Part shown: positions 47,927-60,612 of the stretch, piece after piece
How positions within the stretch are numbered: the first letter of the stretch is position 1
Layout: each line of letters starts with the position of its first letter
NCBI GenBank assembly: GCA_025890175.1
Contig: JANPYM010000005.1
Span: 2,698,768 to 2,762,767 of the forward strand
Direction of reading: 5' to 3'
Source of the DNA: Ciborinia camelliae
Lineage: Eukaryota > Ascomycota > Leotiomycetes > Helotiales > Sclerotiniaceae
Length of the DNA stretch: 64,000 bases
Position numbers and translations under genes: made by a program
The notes under the pieces: generated by a model
Databases searched by the model: none
What the model was told of the DNA's origin: nothing
The model's input: only the letters and a program-made list of their open reading frames with translations

Positions 47927-50542
47927 TCAAATGATATTTGTAATACTCATCCTTTCATTCCCGCGATTTCTCTCATCTCGCTCTCTCCTCGCCATTGTCG
48001 TCGGTGGACTCGTTTGCGTTTGTGGTTTAATCCCAATCCCAATCCCAGCCCCAATGCCCGCCGATCCACCAACACCCGGTCCAATACCGACACCGAGCCC
48101 AAATACTCCTCGCGATTCCGTCATGTATGTACTAGCTGCACTTCCCGGACCTGGTCCAGAGACCGACGCGCTCGATTCCCTCGCCAAAATATCAACCAAA
48201 TATTGAACTCTCTCCCAGCCACCCCAATCTCTCTTTTCCGTCTCGCTCAAAACAGAAAACATCCCACTCGACACACCCATACCAGTCATTTCGCGATCTC
48301 GATCTCTCTCACCATCCCTCGACAACGTCGGACTCGTGACTCCCCCACCGCTCCCCACACTCATGACCGGACTGCGAACGCCCATGCCCTCTCGGCCCTG
48401 CCAAACCCACGCCTCGTCACCCGCGAGGAGATCCGCACTCAGGTACGCCAGAACCTCCTCATCCATATCGAATCGGCCCATCCGCTGACCCAAATACCCC
48501 CCCTGCATCTCTCTCCCCTTCGTCGCCGCATTCCTCCTCTTCTCAATCAGGACCGAGACGAAAAATGCAATGTGTCTCCCACAAGCCACATTGACTTCTC
48601 TCAAATATCCAATGCTAGCATGTGCCCTAATACACGTCACCGCCGCGTCAAATTGTCCTCCAAAAAGTAGAAAGAGCGTACAGCGCCATATGTGCATACA
48701 AAGCATCGTGCTAGCCGATTGACCAAACGAGCGCGCGTGGTTTGATGACATGGATGTGGTTGGCTGGTTGGGCAATGCGCGTGAGATTAATGATGCGCTG
48801 TTTAGTGAATCGAGAATGCATTGCTCGACGGCTGTGGCGCGTAAATCGAGCGGACAGCATGTGAGAAGGTTGTGACGATGAAGGAGCAAGCGCGCGTTGA
48901 GGAGATGACAAATCGGTGCGAGCACAGATGGATCGAGGGGATCCGGGGAGGAAGCATGACAAGAAGGTGGGAAGTGCGAGAGACAGGATGTGAAATGGGT
49001 ATCGAAGGTTGCGATGGTGGTTGGGGGGATGGTGGGTAATTTGAGGGTTTTGAGAAGAGGGCCGACGGAGCGCATGATGTGGATGATGGGGAGGAGGAAA
49101 GTCGATGGGGGTTGTGCGCCATTTTGAGGAGGGGGCGGAGACCGGTAGCTGGAGTGGAGGTAGAATTCATCCATGGGATTGGGGAGATTCACATCGCAAT
49201 CTGCGTCGTCGATTAAAAGGGGTCTTCCGAGTTCGAGGGACATATGCCGATCCCAAACGTAGATTCCCCACCAGACTCGTCTTCGCATTTCATCCTCAAC
49301 CAATTGCCACGCTCCCGTCTCGCAATGAAGACCCAAATCTTGACCTATGCGAACGGCCGATCCCAACCATGTCCACGCTGCCGATTTAAGGTTCATCTCG
49401 TAGAGAAATATGCTAGTCAGGAGGACTGTGCGCGCAGAGTCTATGCTGTATTCGTCGTTCCAGAGATCCGTCAGGCTTCTGGATATTTCTATGTATTCTT
49501 TACCTTTGTAAGGTCGTTGAATCCCAGGATCGGTGCTAAAAAGAACCCCGACTGCCACGATGGCGAAGAATAGCGCCGTCCAATTCCGGGATGTGGTTTC
49601 GAACGAGCCCTTTTTGTAAACTTCTTCGTATTCCCGCTCAAAATTGGGCCAATGCAAGATGGGTGTCATCAGATGTATTGAAGAATAATAAGCCCTTAAT
49701 AAATGGTCTGCGAGGTGTTTCGGTGGCAAATCTGGAGGTTGAGAGGGCCAATGTGTGGGTGATGCAATTGGTCGATAGGGCGCAGGAGATTTGAAGATTC
49801 CACGGCCATAGTTCCCATTATTTGACTGCACTCTCGACCAATCGTGCGGTGGAGGTGCTCTGGGTCGTTTTTTAGGTTGCGATCCAATTTCCGGCAAATA
49901 TACAGATGCCTGAGCTGAACCGTCAGTATCAACCTGCATTTGACCCTCTCTCAAATTAAGAGCCGCATGAAGGTCAAGATTCTCGCGCTTGACTTGACTA
50001 ATCTGTTTCTCTAGGTCTTGAACCTGTTTGATGGAAGACATTCGCCTATTTGTCTCTTTAGTGAACTGACATTTGACATTTCTACTAGAGCATTCCGAGC
50101 AGCTGCTAGTTTCCGTCGCATCACATTTGACCTTGCGCTCTCGACAAGCATCACAACTTGGATCTTTTCTACGTTGTCGATAAGCTCGTTTTTGCGCTTG
50201 CATGCTTGCGGATGTCATCTGCCCGACAGAAGGACCTGGAGTGCCGCTTGACGACCCAGTTGAGGCCATGGAATCCATGCCCATCCCACCAGGAGATGCA
50301 GTAGCAGAGTTGTAATTGTGATGGAAGGGATTGTGTCCCGGTGGCGGAAGTCCTGATGCCATTGAAATGTGCTGAGGGTGAGGGATGTTCCCACTGAGTG
50401 GTCGTGGTGAAGCTCCCATCAATCCTCCTTCGTATAGCCCTTGAGGCCTTGGGGAGGTCGCCGAAGATACCGAGGATGAATCATAGGATGATGTAGAAGG
50501 TATTGGTGATCTGGGATATGTGTTATGCAGTGGATCCGTCAT
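47927..50542 (-). CDS. Zn(II)2Cys6 transcription factor with fungal middle homology region
   Basis: Single exon, 871 aa. The N-terminal 115 residues are Ser/Pro/Gly-rich. The zinc cluster is complete: C130-X2-C133-X6-C140-X7-C148-X2-C151-X6-C158, embedded in RRKDPSCDACRERKVKCDA. A linker (FTKETNRRMSSIKQ) and a coiled-coil segment (VQDLEKQISQVKRENLDLHAAL, about 173-195) for dimerisation follow. The middle homology region runs from about 270 (LADHLLRAYYSSIHLMTPILHWPNFE) past WTWLGSAVRIGQDLGLH and RRRVWWGIYVWDR. The end is Gly-rich. It binds DNA as a dimer at paired CGG-type sites by family rule. Target genes are unknown. It is 31 kb from the PKS, with housekeeping genes between, so I do not treat it as the cluster regulator. 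The start at MTDPLHNTYP is the first in-frame ATG and the frame is uninterrupted. Confidence 0.93.
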   Translation of the reverse strand: MTDPLHNTYPRSPIPSTSSYDSSSVSSATSPRPQGLYEGGLMGASPRPLSGNIPHPQHISMASGLPPPGHNPFHHNYNSATASPGGMGMDSMASTGSSSGTPGPSVGQMTSASMQAQKRAYRQRRKDPSCDACRERKVKCDATETSSCSECSSRNVKCQFTKETNRRMSSIKQVQDLEKQISQVKRENLDLHAALNLREGQMQVDTDGSAQASVYLPEIGSQPKKRPRAPPPHDWSRVQSNNGNYGRGIFKSPAPYRPIASPTHWPSQPPDLPPKHLADHLLRAYYSSIHLMTPILHWPNFEREYEEVYKKGSFETTSRNWTALFFAIVAVGVLFSTDPGIQRPYKGKEYIEISRSLTDLWNDEYSIDSARTVLLTSIFLYEMNLKSAAWTWLGSAVRIGQDLGLHCETGAWQLVEDEMRRRVWWGIYVWDRHMSLELGRPLLIDDADCDVNLPNPMDEFYLHSSYRSPPPPQNGAQPPSTFLLPIIHIMRSVGPLLKTLKLPTIPPTTIATFDTHFTSCLSHFPPSCHASSPDPLDPSVLAPICHLLNARLLLHRHNLLTCCPLDLRATAVEQCILDSLNSASLISRALPNQPTTSMSSNHARSFGQSASTMLCMHIWRCTLFLLFGGQFDAAVTCIRAHASIGYLREVNVACGRHIAFFVSVLIEKRRNAATKGREMQGGYLGQRMGRFDMDEEVLAYLSADLLAGDEAWVWQGREGMGVRSPVMSVGSGGGVTSPTLSRDGERDRDREMTGMGVSSGMFSVLSETEKRDWGGWERVQYLVDILARESSASVSGPGPGSAASTYMTESRGVFGLGVGIGPGVGGSAGIGAGIGIGIKPQTQTSPPTTMARRERDERNRGNERMSITNII

Positions 50543-52309
50543 CGTTGGAGCATGCGGGATCTAATTTCCAATCGAAATAGTGACTGAAGGTAAAGTTGAT
50601 GTATGTATCTATGAGAAGAAAATACTGATATCAAAATTGTGGTTGATTAGAGAGGTCGCTATTGGTGGTTTAGCTTCATTGCTTGGTCGGTATGTACCGG
50701 TCTATAAAGTTTCGTGATGTGAAGGGATAGTGTATAGAAAATGTTCTAATCAGAAATTATCGATGGTAAATCCTCAAAGGTCTATAAAGTCTAATCATAA
50801 ATTTTTTAGTCAGAAACATGTAATGTAATTTCTCAACTACTTCTGTATGTTGAAGATCTGGCAGATCCACGATGCGCCGCAGGCAGGGGAACAGTACTAG
50901 GTATTGTACAACGTTGAGAGCTGCCAAAATCCGACGCACGCCTGCAGTGTGCTCAAGCTAGAATTCACCCCACTGATTCTTCAATGCTGGATGTATTAAA
51001 AGTCGGCAGCTGATCCGTGAGGTGGAGGTGTTAATCTGTGACAGAATAGATATCAGCCAGTTATATTAAAGTATCTGGTCGCATATCGGGAAAGACTAAA
51101 TAAGGTTACTTTAAAAGAGGATGACCATTTTGGGGCGGTAAATGTGTTATGTTGCAGATGGGAAAAGAATAATGTGCCGACAAACAAGACAAGTGATATG
51201 AGCTTTTTCTACTAGATTGCTAGAGTGCTGGAGTGGACTATGGACTTGGGTGGATGGTTGAAATTTGAATGGGAGGGTATATGACGGAGATGATGCAGAT
51301 GCAAGCAAGCATTGGTATGGTGGCTTCCGCTTTAAGGCTGATTGGGAAATCTGGAGTAATTGATTGCCAAGGGTAAAAGACAAACATTCAAAGTCAGAGA
51401 GGTTCGCCAAAGGTTGCTAGGCCCTAATCCTAAAGTTTTCCTGCTACCCGGTCATCCATGGACCATGTCTATAATAGTAGTATAGTGAATAGTAATCACG
51501 ACTCCGTTACTATTACCTAGGTAAGGCATGGTATCGGTATGGTGTGGTATGTTAAAAGTAGCGACATGATCGCGATACTCAGAACCTCGTCGATCCATCT
51601 TCTTGTGGACAGTCTATCGGCAGGGGTTCAAGATATGTGCCAGCCAGTACCTATACTCCGTAGACTGTAGTGAACAGTTAGGTAAGGTTAGTTACCGGAA
51701 CACTCTGCATGAAGCAAACGTCAAGGGTGTTAATCCTAAGGACCTAAGGACCTAAGGTGGGTATATGGCCACGAGGCAAATCCATCTCAAGATATGATAT
51801 TTCCCGATTGAGATGCAAACTTGCAAGTTCGTCCTTATTTGGTAGTCGGGTCGGCAAGAGATTCCTGTCATCCTGTGATACTTCGGGATATGATATGCAC
51901 ATCGCACTGTTGATTGCGCGCTTGATTTGACTCTCCCACTCTCCCAGCGGGAAAATGAGGGCTCAGTCAAGATACTCATCTTCAGACTTCATGTCGCCAG
52001 AAAGTCTAAAACTCCGAATGCGAAAAAACAAGGATACGGATATTCCATTTGTAATTTACCATCTTATGGCACGTGCTAACCTTAGCGTACCCGCAGTTTC
52101 ATACCCTTCTGGCGGAAGACAGGCATGAGTAATAACTTACTACCTAGTAGTTAACTACCAGGCAGCTCGGTACGGATCAGCCGTTCCAGAACATAAAGCG
52201 AGGTGTAGGGATAGGGATATTGGATTGGATGTGGAATAGGGAATAGGGATAAGGATAGATCTCTCAAATAAATTAATAAACATAATAAAACATACAGTAC
52301 AAGGGCGAG

Positions 52310-52362
52310 TGCCAGTACCAGTACCAGTACCGGAAGTCTGCTCGTTCGTTCGTTCGTTCGTT
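52310..52362. repeat. Two adjacent microsatellites (AGTACC-type and GTTC)
   Basis: A 'ccagta' hexamer run (about 52311-52332) is followed closely by a 'gttc' tetramer run of five units (about 52343-52363). They are perfect or nearly so. They may be useful as polymorphic markers; no function is inferred. Confidence 0.8.
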
Positions 52363-55300
52363 CAATTCAACTTGCACACCTACTTACCTACCCTACTGTA
52401 CTTCACCGTCCACTGATATTTGTGAAGGATGACCTCCTTGCATCATTTCTCGGGTTGTGGCGTGAATAAGCGTTCCTACTTGCATATATGCGGACTCCAA
52501 TCCACTTCCGGCAGAGGATACCGACAGGTTCGGGCCGTTGATAGGACAGGGTGAATTCCAATGACTCGGACTTATTATATTTCTAAAGTGGATGTTTTGG
52601 GGGCGACATAAGTCTAAATCTAATAAGTCTTGTATCAAAAAAAAATAAAGACGAGCAGATGGAGTATGACGAAGAAAATATGGTAGAGTCTAAGGCCAAG
52701 ACAGAAATATAGATGTACATATAAGTACATAGATGTATATCGTACGACCTTTGGAGAGAGAAAAAAGTCAACTTGTCGTTGGGAAACTTCAAACTTGGGG
52801 ACCTTTGGAAGATTTTCCTAGCTGATGCGATTTGCTACCGAATATTGGAAATATGCCAATGTGAGATCGACGTGCGTAATGAATCTCTTTTGTGACGATC
52901 TTTATTTTCTGAGTGCTGACGCCAAAGGCGGATATGTATCTGAACAATGCTTGATACTGGGATGATTTCCGAAAATAGTCTAGGTCTAGGCCGGAGATGA
53001 TATTTAGGGTCACTAGGTAACTAATGCACGATTTGTGTCCAAAGGAGATTTATTAGGCGACGCGGCACCAACCTGGTAGAAGGGGTTCAACATTGGGAAC
53101 TGGGAATACTCCGTATTGGTGATGGGATAAGGTGGTGGTACCTGCTGCTATCCTTGTATATCCTTGCCACATGAGCTTTTCCACCGTGGACGGATGGTAA
53201 GAACAGGTACCTTGAAGTAATTCACTACTGGGGTTTGTCTCGACAGCATGTCGTGTTTCCAAGATCAGCGTTGCAACTTGCCAGTCATGCTCCAAGTGCA
53301 TGTTAATGTATGCAAGCCTGCAAGGCTGTTTATGAGAGAAAAAATGGTGTAAGATACAGATAAACCGTTCATCATCGTCATCTAATTTCTTATCACCCCC
53401 CGCGCCTATAAATATAGCTTTGCAACAAGGAAGAACCAAGGTGACGGCAGTGGGGATGGAAGTTCCGGTTCTTCAGGAGCGCCGTTGAGGCGTCAAAAGT
53501 CTCAAGGGAACGAGATCCTATGTTGGTCTAGAAGCGACTCAGCGAGGCGTGTGTGCCCAATGGTGAATTCGACAGACCCTAATTGGTGTTTCATCTGTTG
53601 GATCTTGCATATGGACATCTTCTTTTTTACCCTTTCCTCTATGCGAGCCAGGCCATCGTTCGGAAAAGGGAGGGGATGGATCTTTCCGAAAAGAAAGCGT
53701 ATTCAGAGGAAGTGGTTCCACTCGCATTGTAGGGATTTGGGGAAGTGATGCCAAGACTCTAAATGTACCCAAAGAGGCATGGTAACCAACCGAGGTAGCT
53801 GCGAATTACGAGTATTGTGGGGAGAATGAATATTGAAATGAGGGGGGATAGCCGTCAAAAATCCCGGTGAAGTGGACTCTATCATACTTTCATACTTTCT
53901 TTCTTAATTACGTTGTATGCCTTAATCGGTGTTGATTGATGGCAAGTCATAAACCCAGTACACCAATTGCTCGCTCAACTATCTACAAATGTGATAAAGG
54001 ATCCTAGAGATGGTATTATTATCGTACCAGTTTGATAGTCGAGGCTTCAGGAGGCGTGGTAAGGTTTCCTGTACAGTACCTTCAACTCCAATCAGAACCC
54101 TTATCATACCAACGTTGCGTCGAATGCGAGTGTCTCTTATTTCGTTTGATATGGATGGAAATTGGTATCTGCGATAATGCACCGAATTCATTCAGTTTGC
54201 TGTTAGTGCTGAATTCTTGATCAATCTAGACACATTTCATCGGCCTACAGGCTCAAATGGATTGGAGGGTTTCAATTTACGGCATTGATTGTGCCGGATA
54301 TTAATTGCTGCTCGTCTGACGGGTTGTACAAGTCCGTATGATCCCACTGTTAATCGGGATTCGGATTGGATTCTATAGCGATGAGCGGGGGTTTCTCAGC
54401 CATAAATCGCGAGCCTATCTACTGAATGATTGTCACACAGCTGGCTCGGTGTAGTCTGCTACCGGGTTCCGAAACTGTATTGTAAGATCTACTCCGTAAA
54501 AATAATAAGGAAACCTGGGGATGACGATGCAAAAAGCCTCGTCCAAAGTTAAAGTGTTGTTTGAGGCGTGGTATTATGGTTTTTGGACGATCCCATTTTG
54601 CCGGGCCGACGATAATTGCTTCTAAGATTCTAGCGCAAAGCAAAATCTCCACCTAGGAGATAGATAGTAGGATAGTAGCTGTCAATAATCAAGAAAGTTT
54701 AAATGGGTATCGAGGGCTGCATGTTCATTGTTTACCCGAGAAAGTTTGTTAGGACAAACCTTTCAATATGTCGGAACTCGCTATCATGTACATAGGTAAT
54801 AGGCGTATGAGGTCTAACAACTGAGTTTCAATCCAGGAACTATACGGTATTGGCTTGACTCGTAAGTTCGTAAGAGACTGCTATTTTGATTTTGTGGATG
54901 CTCGTTTGATGTTGTCTCTGGAGCCTCAAATAGGGAGCTTTTGACCAGGAGACTCGTTGTAGACAAGATTTTCCCTATGCCCATATATTCAGATTATGGA
55001 GAAGCAAGTTAGGTGACGTTGGATAACTTTTGACGTTACTCCCGTAACATGGATTCCATGTCTTAGGAATAAAGTTCGTGCTGCCATGACATTGCGGTTA
55101 GAACGTTACTAAATTAGCTCTGTACACAGTACACTTCAGAAACCGAACTACCGTGCCCAATGCCCATCTAGTTTCTATAAAGTCCGAGTCTAAATGACCG
55201 ATTCTTCGGGTCAGGACTCAGGAGTTGAGTCGAGATGAAGAATTATACATAATACTTGGATGTTACTAAGGATTAGAATGAGATTCCCATACATGATACG

Positions 55301-56286
55301 ACATTCTTCAAATACCGAAGAGTTTTTCTTATAATTACCATGTTTGAGATGTTGACTACCGATGTTTTTATCGATATTGATAGAATTCCGATTTGAAGTT
55401 CTAGGCTTCAAATCGAGTATGCAGGGTTCTCGCTGTGACACCGTGAAAGAATTACAGTAAATCATTGAGGGGACAATTTTCAAATAACCGAAGATGGTCA
55501 AAATTGGGAAGAAGATCTCTGCACAGTGCAGACTGCATTATTGTCTCATCTCATTTCGCCCACTCCGAGTGCGTTGGTTGAAATCGGGATTTATTGTCGA
55601 AATATTAATGTCCAGGTTCATTTGTTGAAGATGACAACAAAAGGTACTCTGTGGTGGTAGCGGTGGTAGCGGTGTTATCTAACATCGGGGGACTATCCGA
55701 ACCTAGGGTCTCTCCCGGCGCTCTAGTTCTTAGAATTTAGGCTTGTATCACAATTCAAGTATAGCGTATATAGCTGTTAGATTATTGTAAGGTCGAGAAG
55801 TCGTCCTGCTCTATGATGAGAGCATGAAAACTTTCGTTGGGCATTTTGACTTTGTTTCTAATTTATATTATGGATGCTGAATTAGGTGCTCCCCAAAGAT
55901 GGGATTCAAACTTTTCAAATTCAGTCAGATATCAAATTCACCAACGATTACCGATAATTAGTTCTAAAGCCAGGTATCCTATCCACTACTGTGGAATGTC
56001 GGTAGAGCTTTCCGAAAAACAGATGAGCGTGATGTGATATTCAGCATGGATGTCGATGATGAATTTTTCCATTTTCCGGTTCTTGGATTGTACCTAGCCT
56101 AGGTAAGAACTCTTTCATTTTCCTTATGACACCAATTGACAATAATGATGATAGACATAAAAGCAGAAAATATAACACTGTATGTAAGAATATAGAAAAC
56201 CCGAGACCATCAATCCCCTAACTAAACCTAAAGATATTTCTTGATTCATGCCCAAGGAAAAATATAAATCTGTGGTCCACGTAGGA

Positions 56287-56325
56287 TATATATGATATAT
56301 ATATATATCATATATCATATATTGT
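56287..56325. repeat. TA-rich palindrome
   Basis: Bases around 56287-56325 read as alternating TA with two GATATAT/ATATATC boundaries, so the tract is its own reverse complement over about 28 bp. It may extrude as a cruciform. It is simple sequence. Confidence 0.6.
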
Positions 56326-58780
56326 TAGGTTGACTTGGAGAAAATCAATTACCGGTAGTGGATATGCCCCGAAATCTGAAACGCATGATAGGAATCCAGG
56401 AATGAGGAATATCGTATCATATGCCTCCTGATTTGGTCATCACATGCTTTGCTAAGGAACCAACCGCCAGGAACAGGAAAACTAGCCCAATATTAATTGT
56501 AGATCTTTACTTGGCTTCGATACGTGCGCCCAGAAAGTATAACATTCGGCTATGTAGCATGTACTGTACACCACACAATGGTTGGTAAGCTATAAGAGGA
56601 ATCCTTTGAACTTTTGGCGATCGGAGTTTTATACTTTTTGGACGTATGAGAGTCGAGACTACAACTTCAAGACTGACTATGAGCACCGGTAGATTGAAGG
56701 AGGGGAATTTACGATACCTAAGCCTCGTAAGGGAGTAGGTAGCATGGGTGTTTTCCGAATTCTCCCCAACGGAAGGTCGCATCCTCGGTGATCCACCATG
56801 CTTCACACAGCTTACAAGTTCACAATGATGTTGAAATGCCAAGAGTGTTAAATCAAAATAGATGCTGAGAGGGTGAGTGCGTGCGTGTTCAAAATGTGTT
56901 TTGTGTGTGTGCTCTGTTCCGGGATATAGGCTTGAATCCGGGAAATTCTCCGAGTTCCGCTGTAGTTGCACACCCATCTCCATGATGTCCACCAAATGCT
57001 TGCTGTAAGTTTGCGACGGCAAGCGGTAAGATAACGTAAAATGCGTGTAACTGGAACGTCGAATTAACACCAAATTGATTGATCCCCTTACAACTATCTA
57101 AAATTCGCAAACAATACCCCAAGTTTGGTTCGGTGCGGACCCCAAAAGACCCTATCGCCACATGGCCTTATTATGAACCATGTTTAAAAGCCGGTGATAT
57201 ACCCAAGAATCGGGAGTTTTGATGCGAAGGATGCAACGAAGTTGGGGCCTTCGCTTTTAGTCCTGAGATCATGTATCGTATAGACATCTCCAAGGTAGCC
57301 AAAAGTCTTTCCCCGGTGTTAGACAAGATTAAGTAGGTATCCGCTGCTCCGGAGTATAATGAAACACTCTGTAACGCTCCACCAAGTTCAATAGGGACGT
57401 CGATATCTCAAGCCTTGGTATATCGAATGAGTCCACAAACAACCCCGGAGGAACATTGTTGAGCGACAGATTGACACTTGATGACTAGGGTGGTGTCGAG
57501 GGTACAAGGGAAAACAAGGGAAACGCCGTTTGTACAAATTCGATAACGTCCAAGACCCGATGGGGTGACGGTGACACAAGAAGGGAGGGGGGGGTTGTGG
57601 AGCCTCAATGATTAAGTAGTCTCCATTCTTGGGTCAGATCCCATGTTAGAACTAAGCTCACAACTTCCCTCGGACAATGATTCGGGTCGATGCCTCGATA
57701 TGATCAGTGGTCGATCCCCTTGTGTATTGCCGTTTATAGAATATGGTATGCTGGACCTACCCTTACTACCCTACCCTACCATACCATGATACCGGCGACC
57801 ATCAAGTGCCCAGACCCAGAAGCTGGGAGTTCATCTTCTAACTTGTACAGATGAAGGAAGTTGGAAGGAAAAAATGTGGATGTGGAAGATGTTGGTTTTC
57901 TTAGGAAGGGGATTTAAAAGTGTACGGAGTAACAAGGCCAGCAAGGCCAGGTACGTAGCTGACTTTCTCTCGGATTCCGCCGTATAGCGATTGGTCCTTC
58001 CTCACGGTAGTTCGGGATATAGTCCTTGCGAAGTTGCGAAGTTGCGAAGTTCTTGCGTTTTAAAGACTCCAAAACCCCACCACAGAAAACAGATAGCCTA
58101 TGAAATTTAAAGGATTGACTAGAATAATAACAATTTTGGGTCCTTTACCTTGACCGCCTGCAAGAATAGGGTAAAACCTTTCTGCCATTTTATCGGTCAT
58201 CACCACCTGTTCAAAAAAAACCACAAAACTTCAATAACTATTACCATACCATACATACATATATCTTCAATCTTCGAGATTAGACCATCTACCGGTATCT
58301 GTTTGTATTGTCAATTCCGTGACAACACAGCCCCAGAATGTAAAGAAGAAAAAAATAAAAACACACAGGTAATATTTGGTAAAGTAATCTATAGCAAATA
58401 TCTTAGATATCACTGGTCCCTAGGTCCGAAGTTTCTCTTCCTCTCTTCCCCTCTTTCTTAATAACTGTCGATTTGGTGGGTTGATATTTTTGTGAATCCC
58501 ATCATTCTATCTGTCGAGGTTTACATTCACTCAATACCTATTCTACAATCATTCGACTATTCAGAGAAGTTGATACTGGGAATTCCTTCCTTTCTAAGAA
58601 CAATTGATTTTCGACAGAGTTATCTCACTCGATACCAACCCAAAACAGACTGTTGCTGCACAAAAGAGAACAGGATCAACCAGAGCATACACACTACGGT
58701 TTATACTTTGAGATCTCGATATATCGATTTAAACCACCACTCCTTCCTCATTCAAAACTCCTACAATACAATAATTCAGA

Positions 58781-59848
58781 ATGTGTGGTGAGAACATGAA
58801 GCAGTTCCTCAAGGAGCTCCCAAAATGTGAACATCACATTCATATCGAGGGTTCTCTTTCTCCAGCACTTTTATTTGAACTGGCAAAAACAAACAACATC
58901 GCCCTTCCAAACTCTACCACTGATGCCTCTTTCAAATCCCCCGAAGACCTTGAGTCCCGTTACGAACGTTTCACTTCTCTAAACGACTTTCTCCATTACT
59001 ATTACATTGGCATGTCAGTGTTGATAAATTCTGCGGATTACGAAAGTTTAGCCTACGAATACCTTACAAAAGCCAATCACGACGGCGTTCACCATGCTGA
59101 GATTTTCTTCGATCCACAAGCTCACACGGAACGCGGTATTGCATACAACACTGTAGTCGAGGGTCTTTCTGCTGGACTCAAGCGCGCCGAGAAGGATTTC
59201 GGTATCACCTCGAAACTCATCCTTTGCTTCCTGCGACACTTATCGGCTGAGGATGCAAACACTACATATCAAGAAGCAGTTTCGTTGGGTCACTTTTCAA
59301 ATGGAACTGTTGCTGCTATCGGTCTTGATAGTAGTGAGGTTGGATTCCCCCCAGAAATCTTCAGAGAGATCTATGAATCTGCGGAAACAAAAGGAATTCA
59401 TCGAACTGCCCATGCTGGTGAGGAAGGTGATACTTCTTATATTTCCAGAGCACTCGACATCTGCAAAGTTGAAAGAATCGATCATGGAATTAGGTTGGCT
59501 GAAGATGAAAATTTGTTGAAGCGAGTCGCAGAGCAGGGGACGATGTTGACAGTCTGCCCACTCAGCAATGTTCGCTTGAGATGTGTTGAGAATGTTGGAC
59601 AATTGCCAATTCGGAAGTTCTTGGATGCAGGAATTAAATTTAGCATCAACAGTGACGATCCAGCTTACTTTGGTGGCTACATCTTGGATAATTATGTTGC
59701 CGTTCAAGAAGCATTTGGCTTGAATTTGAATGAGTGGAAATATATTGCAACCAGCGCAATCGAAGGAAGTTGGTGCGATGATGAGAGAAAGACGGTGCTA
59801 TTGAGTAAGGTTGACGCCTGTGTCAATAAGCATGCAGAATTGATTTGA
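58781..59848 (+). CDS. aah1: Adenine deaminase (Aah1 type)
   Basis: Single exon, 355 aa, typical length. It converts adenine to hypoxanthine in purine salvage, in cytosol and nucleus. The metal and catalytic motifs are complete: HHIHIEGS near residue 18 (two zinc histidines), HAEIFFDPQ, TAHAGEEG (zinc histidine and catalytic glutamate), RIDHG and CPLSNVRL. SDDPAYFGGY carries the metal aspartates plus the sequence that separates adenine from adenosine deaminases. The end ATSAIEGSWCDDERK matches fungal Aah1 proteins. Start may be M1 or M6 (MKQFLKELPK, 58796); both precede the conserved ELPKCEHHIH. Confidence 0.97.
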   Translation: MCGENMKQFLKELPKCEHHIHIEGSLSPALLFELAKTNNIALPNSTTDASFKSPEDLESRYERFTSLNDFLHYYYIGMSVLINSADYESLAYEYLTKANHDGVHHAEIFFDPQAHTERGIAYNTVVEGLSAGLKRAEKDFGITSKLILCFLRHLSAEDANTTYQEAVSLGHFSNGTVAAIGLDSSEVGFPPEIFREIYESAETKGIHRTAHAGEEGDTSYISRALDICKVERIDHGIRLAEDENLLKRVAEQGTMLTVCPLSNVRLRCVENVGQLPIRKFLDAGIKFSINSDDPAYFGGYILDNYVAVQEAFGLNLNEWKYIATSAIEGSWCDDERKTVLLSKVDACVNKHAELI

Positions 59849-60612
59849 AGTCTGAAGGGAGGAATAAACAAAAGTTTCACGTTGGCATTTTCAAGTCTGG
59901 ATTTAATCGGAGATGGTGCAGATATACTGGTGACTTAGATCGTCACATTCGGTACGCACTTCAAATTCAATATTTGGTATGATAATAATGAAACATGGCC
60001 TTGGATTTGATAACAATATCAGAATGAATTTATAACACCTCCCTTTTTGCTCTACCTCGTGATTTTCTTCCTACCTTCTACACCAAACACGCATTCTATT
60101 CTATCTGTGTAGTCAATTTGGCAGCATGATTTTTTACTCGACTCTCTCAAGGTCTCGGTCTCGGTCTGGGTAATAACTTGAATAAGCCGGCGCATTCCTC
60201 GAATCTTTCTCAATGTATTTTTAGCAGTGGCATCGGCCTTCATCTCATCTCTCAAACGCGGGATTTAGATATAGTGAATTACTTTTGTGATGTGATTCAT
60301 GCTTCAGACGATCAGGTGCTTACTTATATCGTTTGGATCCACTACTCTGAAGATATCAGGATTGAGAGAGCAAAAAGTATCCTTCTGTCACTTGATAACT
60401 TCTTTCCAACTTCCATGGTTGATTTTACGACATGGGCTGTGCGATTTGATCTACTGTAGCTACTCTGTAAGTAATCTATCACTTTATTGAACCACTCAAA
60501 AATCTAATACCTTTAGATTACAGAAAGCTACGAAGACAACCAGTTGGTCTCAAGATCGATCAGATCGATCCTCACTTCCAATTGATAGCAAGTATTCAAC
60601 GAATCAACCGCA
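59849..60612. other. Intergenic region
   Basis: About 760 bp between two plus-strand genes. Short open frames on both strands have no domain. It must carry the promoter of the next gene. No repeat or RNA gene is recognised. Confidence 0.5.

Larger units (their letters stand above)
50543..58780. other. Long region without a convincing gene
   Basis: About 8.2 kb between the transcription factor and adenine deaminase genes. The longest open frames (128 codons at 53053-53439 minus; 188 codons at 56507-57073 minus) have no domain and no codon pattern of a gene. Base composition is ordinary, not RIP-like. Visible repeats are short: AGTACC-type (about 52310-52332), CGTTCGTT-type (about 52343-52362), a TA palindrome (about 56287-56325), and 'gaagttgc' three times (about 58029-58052). 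No tRNA was recognised. Part must be the upstream region of both flanking genes. Confidence 0.5.

Noticed and set aside
47927..50542. Zn2Cys6 factor as regulator of the PKS
   Set aside because: It is more than 31 kb away, with conserved housekeeping genes between; nothing in the sequence links it to the PKS.
56507..57073. 188-codon minus-strand ORF
   Set aside because: No recognisable motif, no coding composition, and a second overlapping frame of similar quality.
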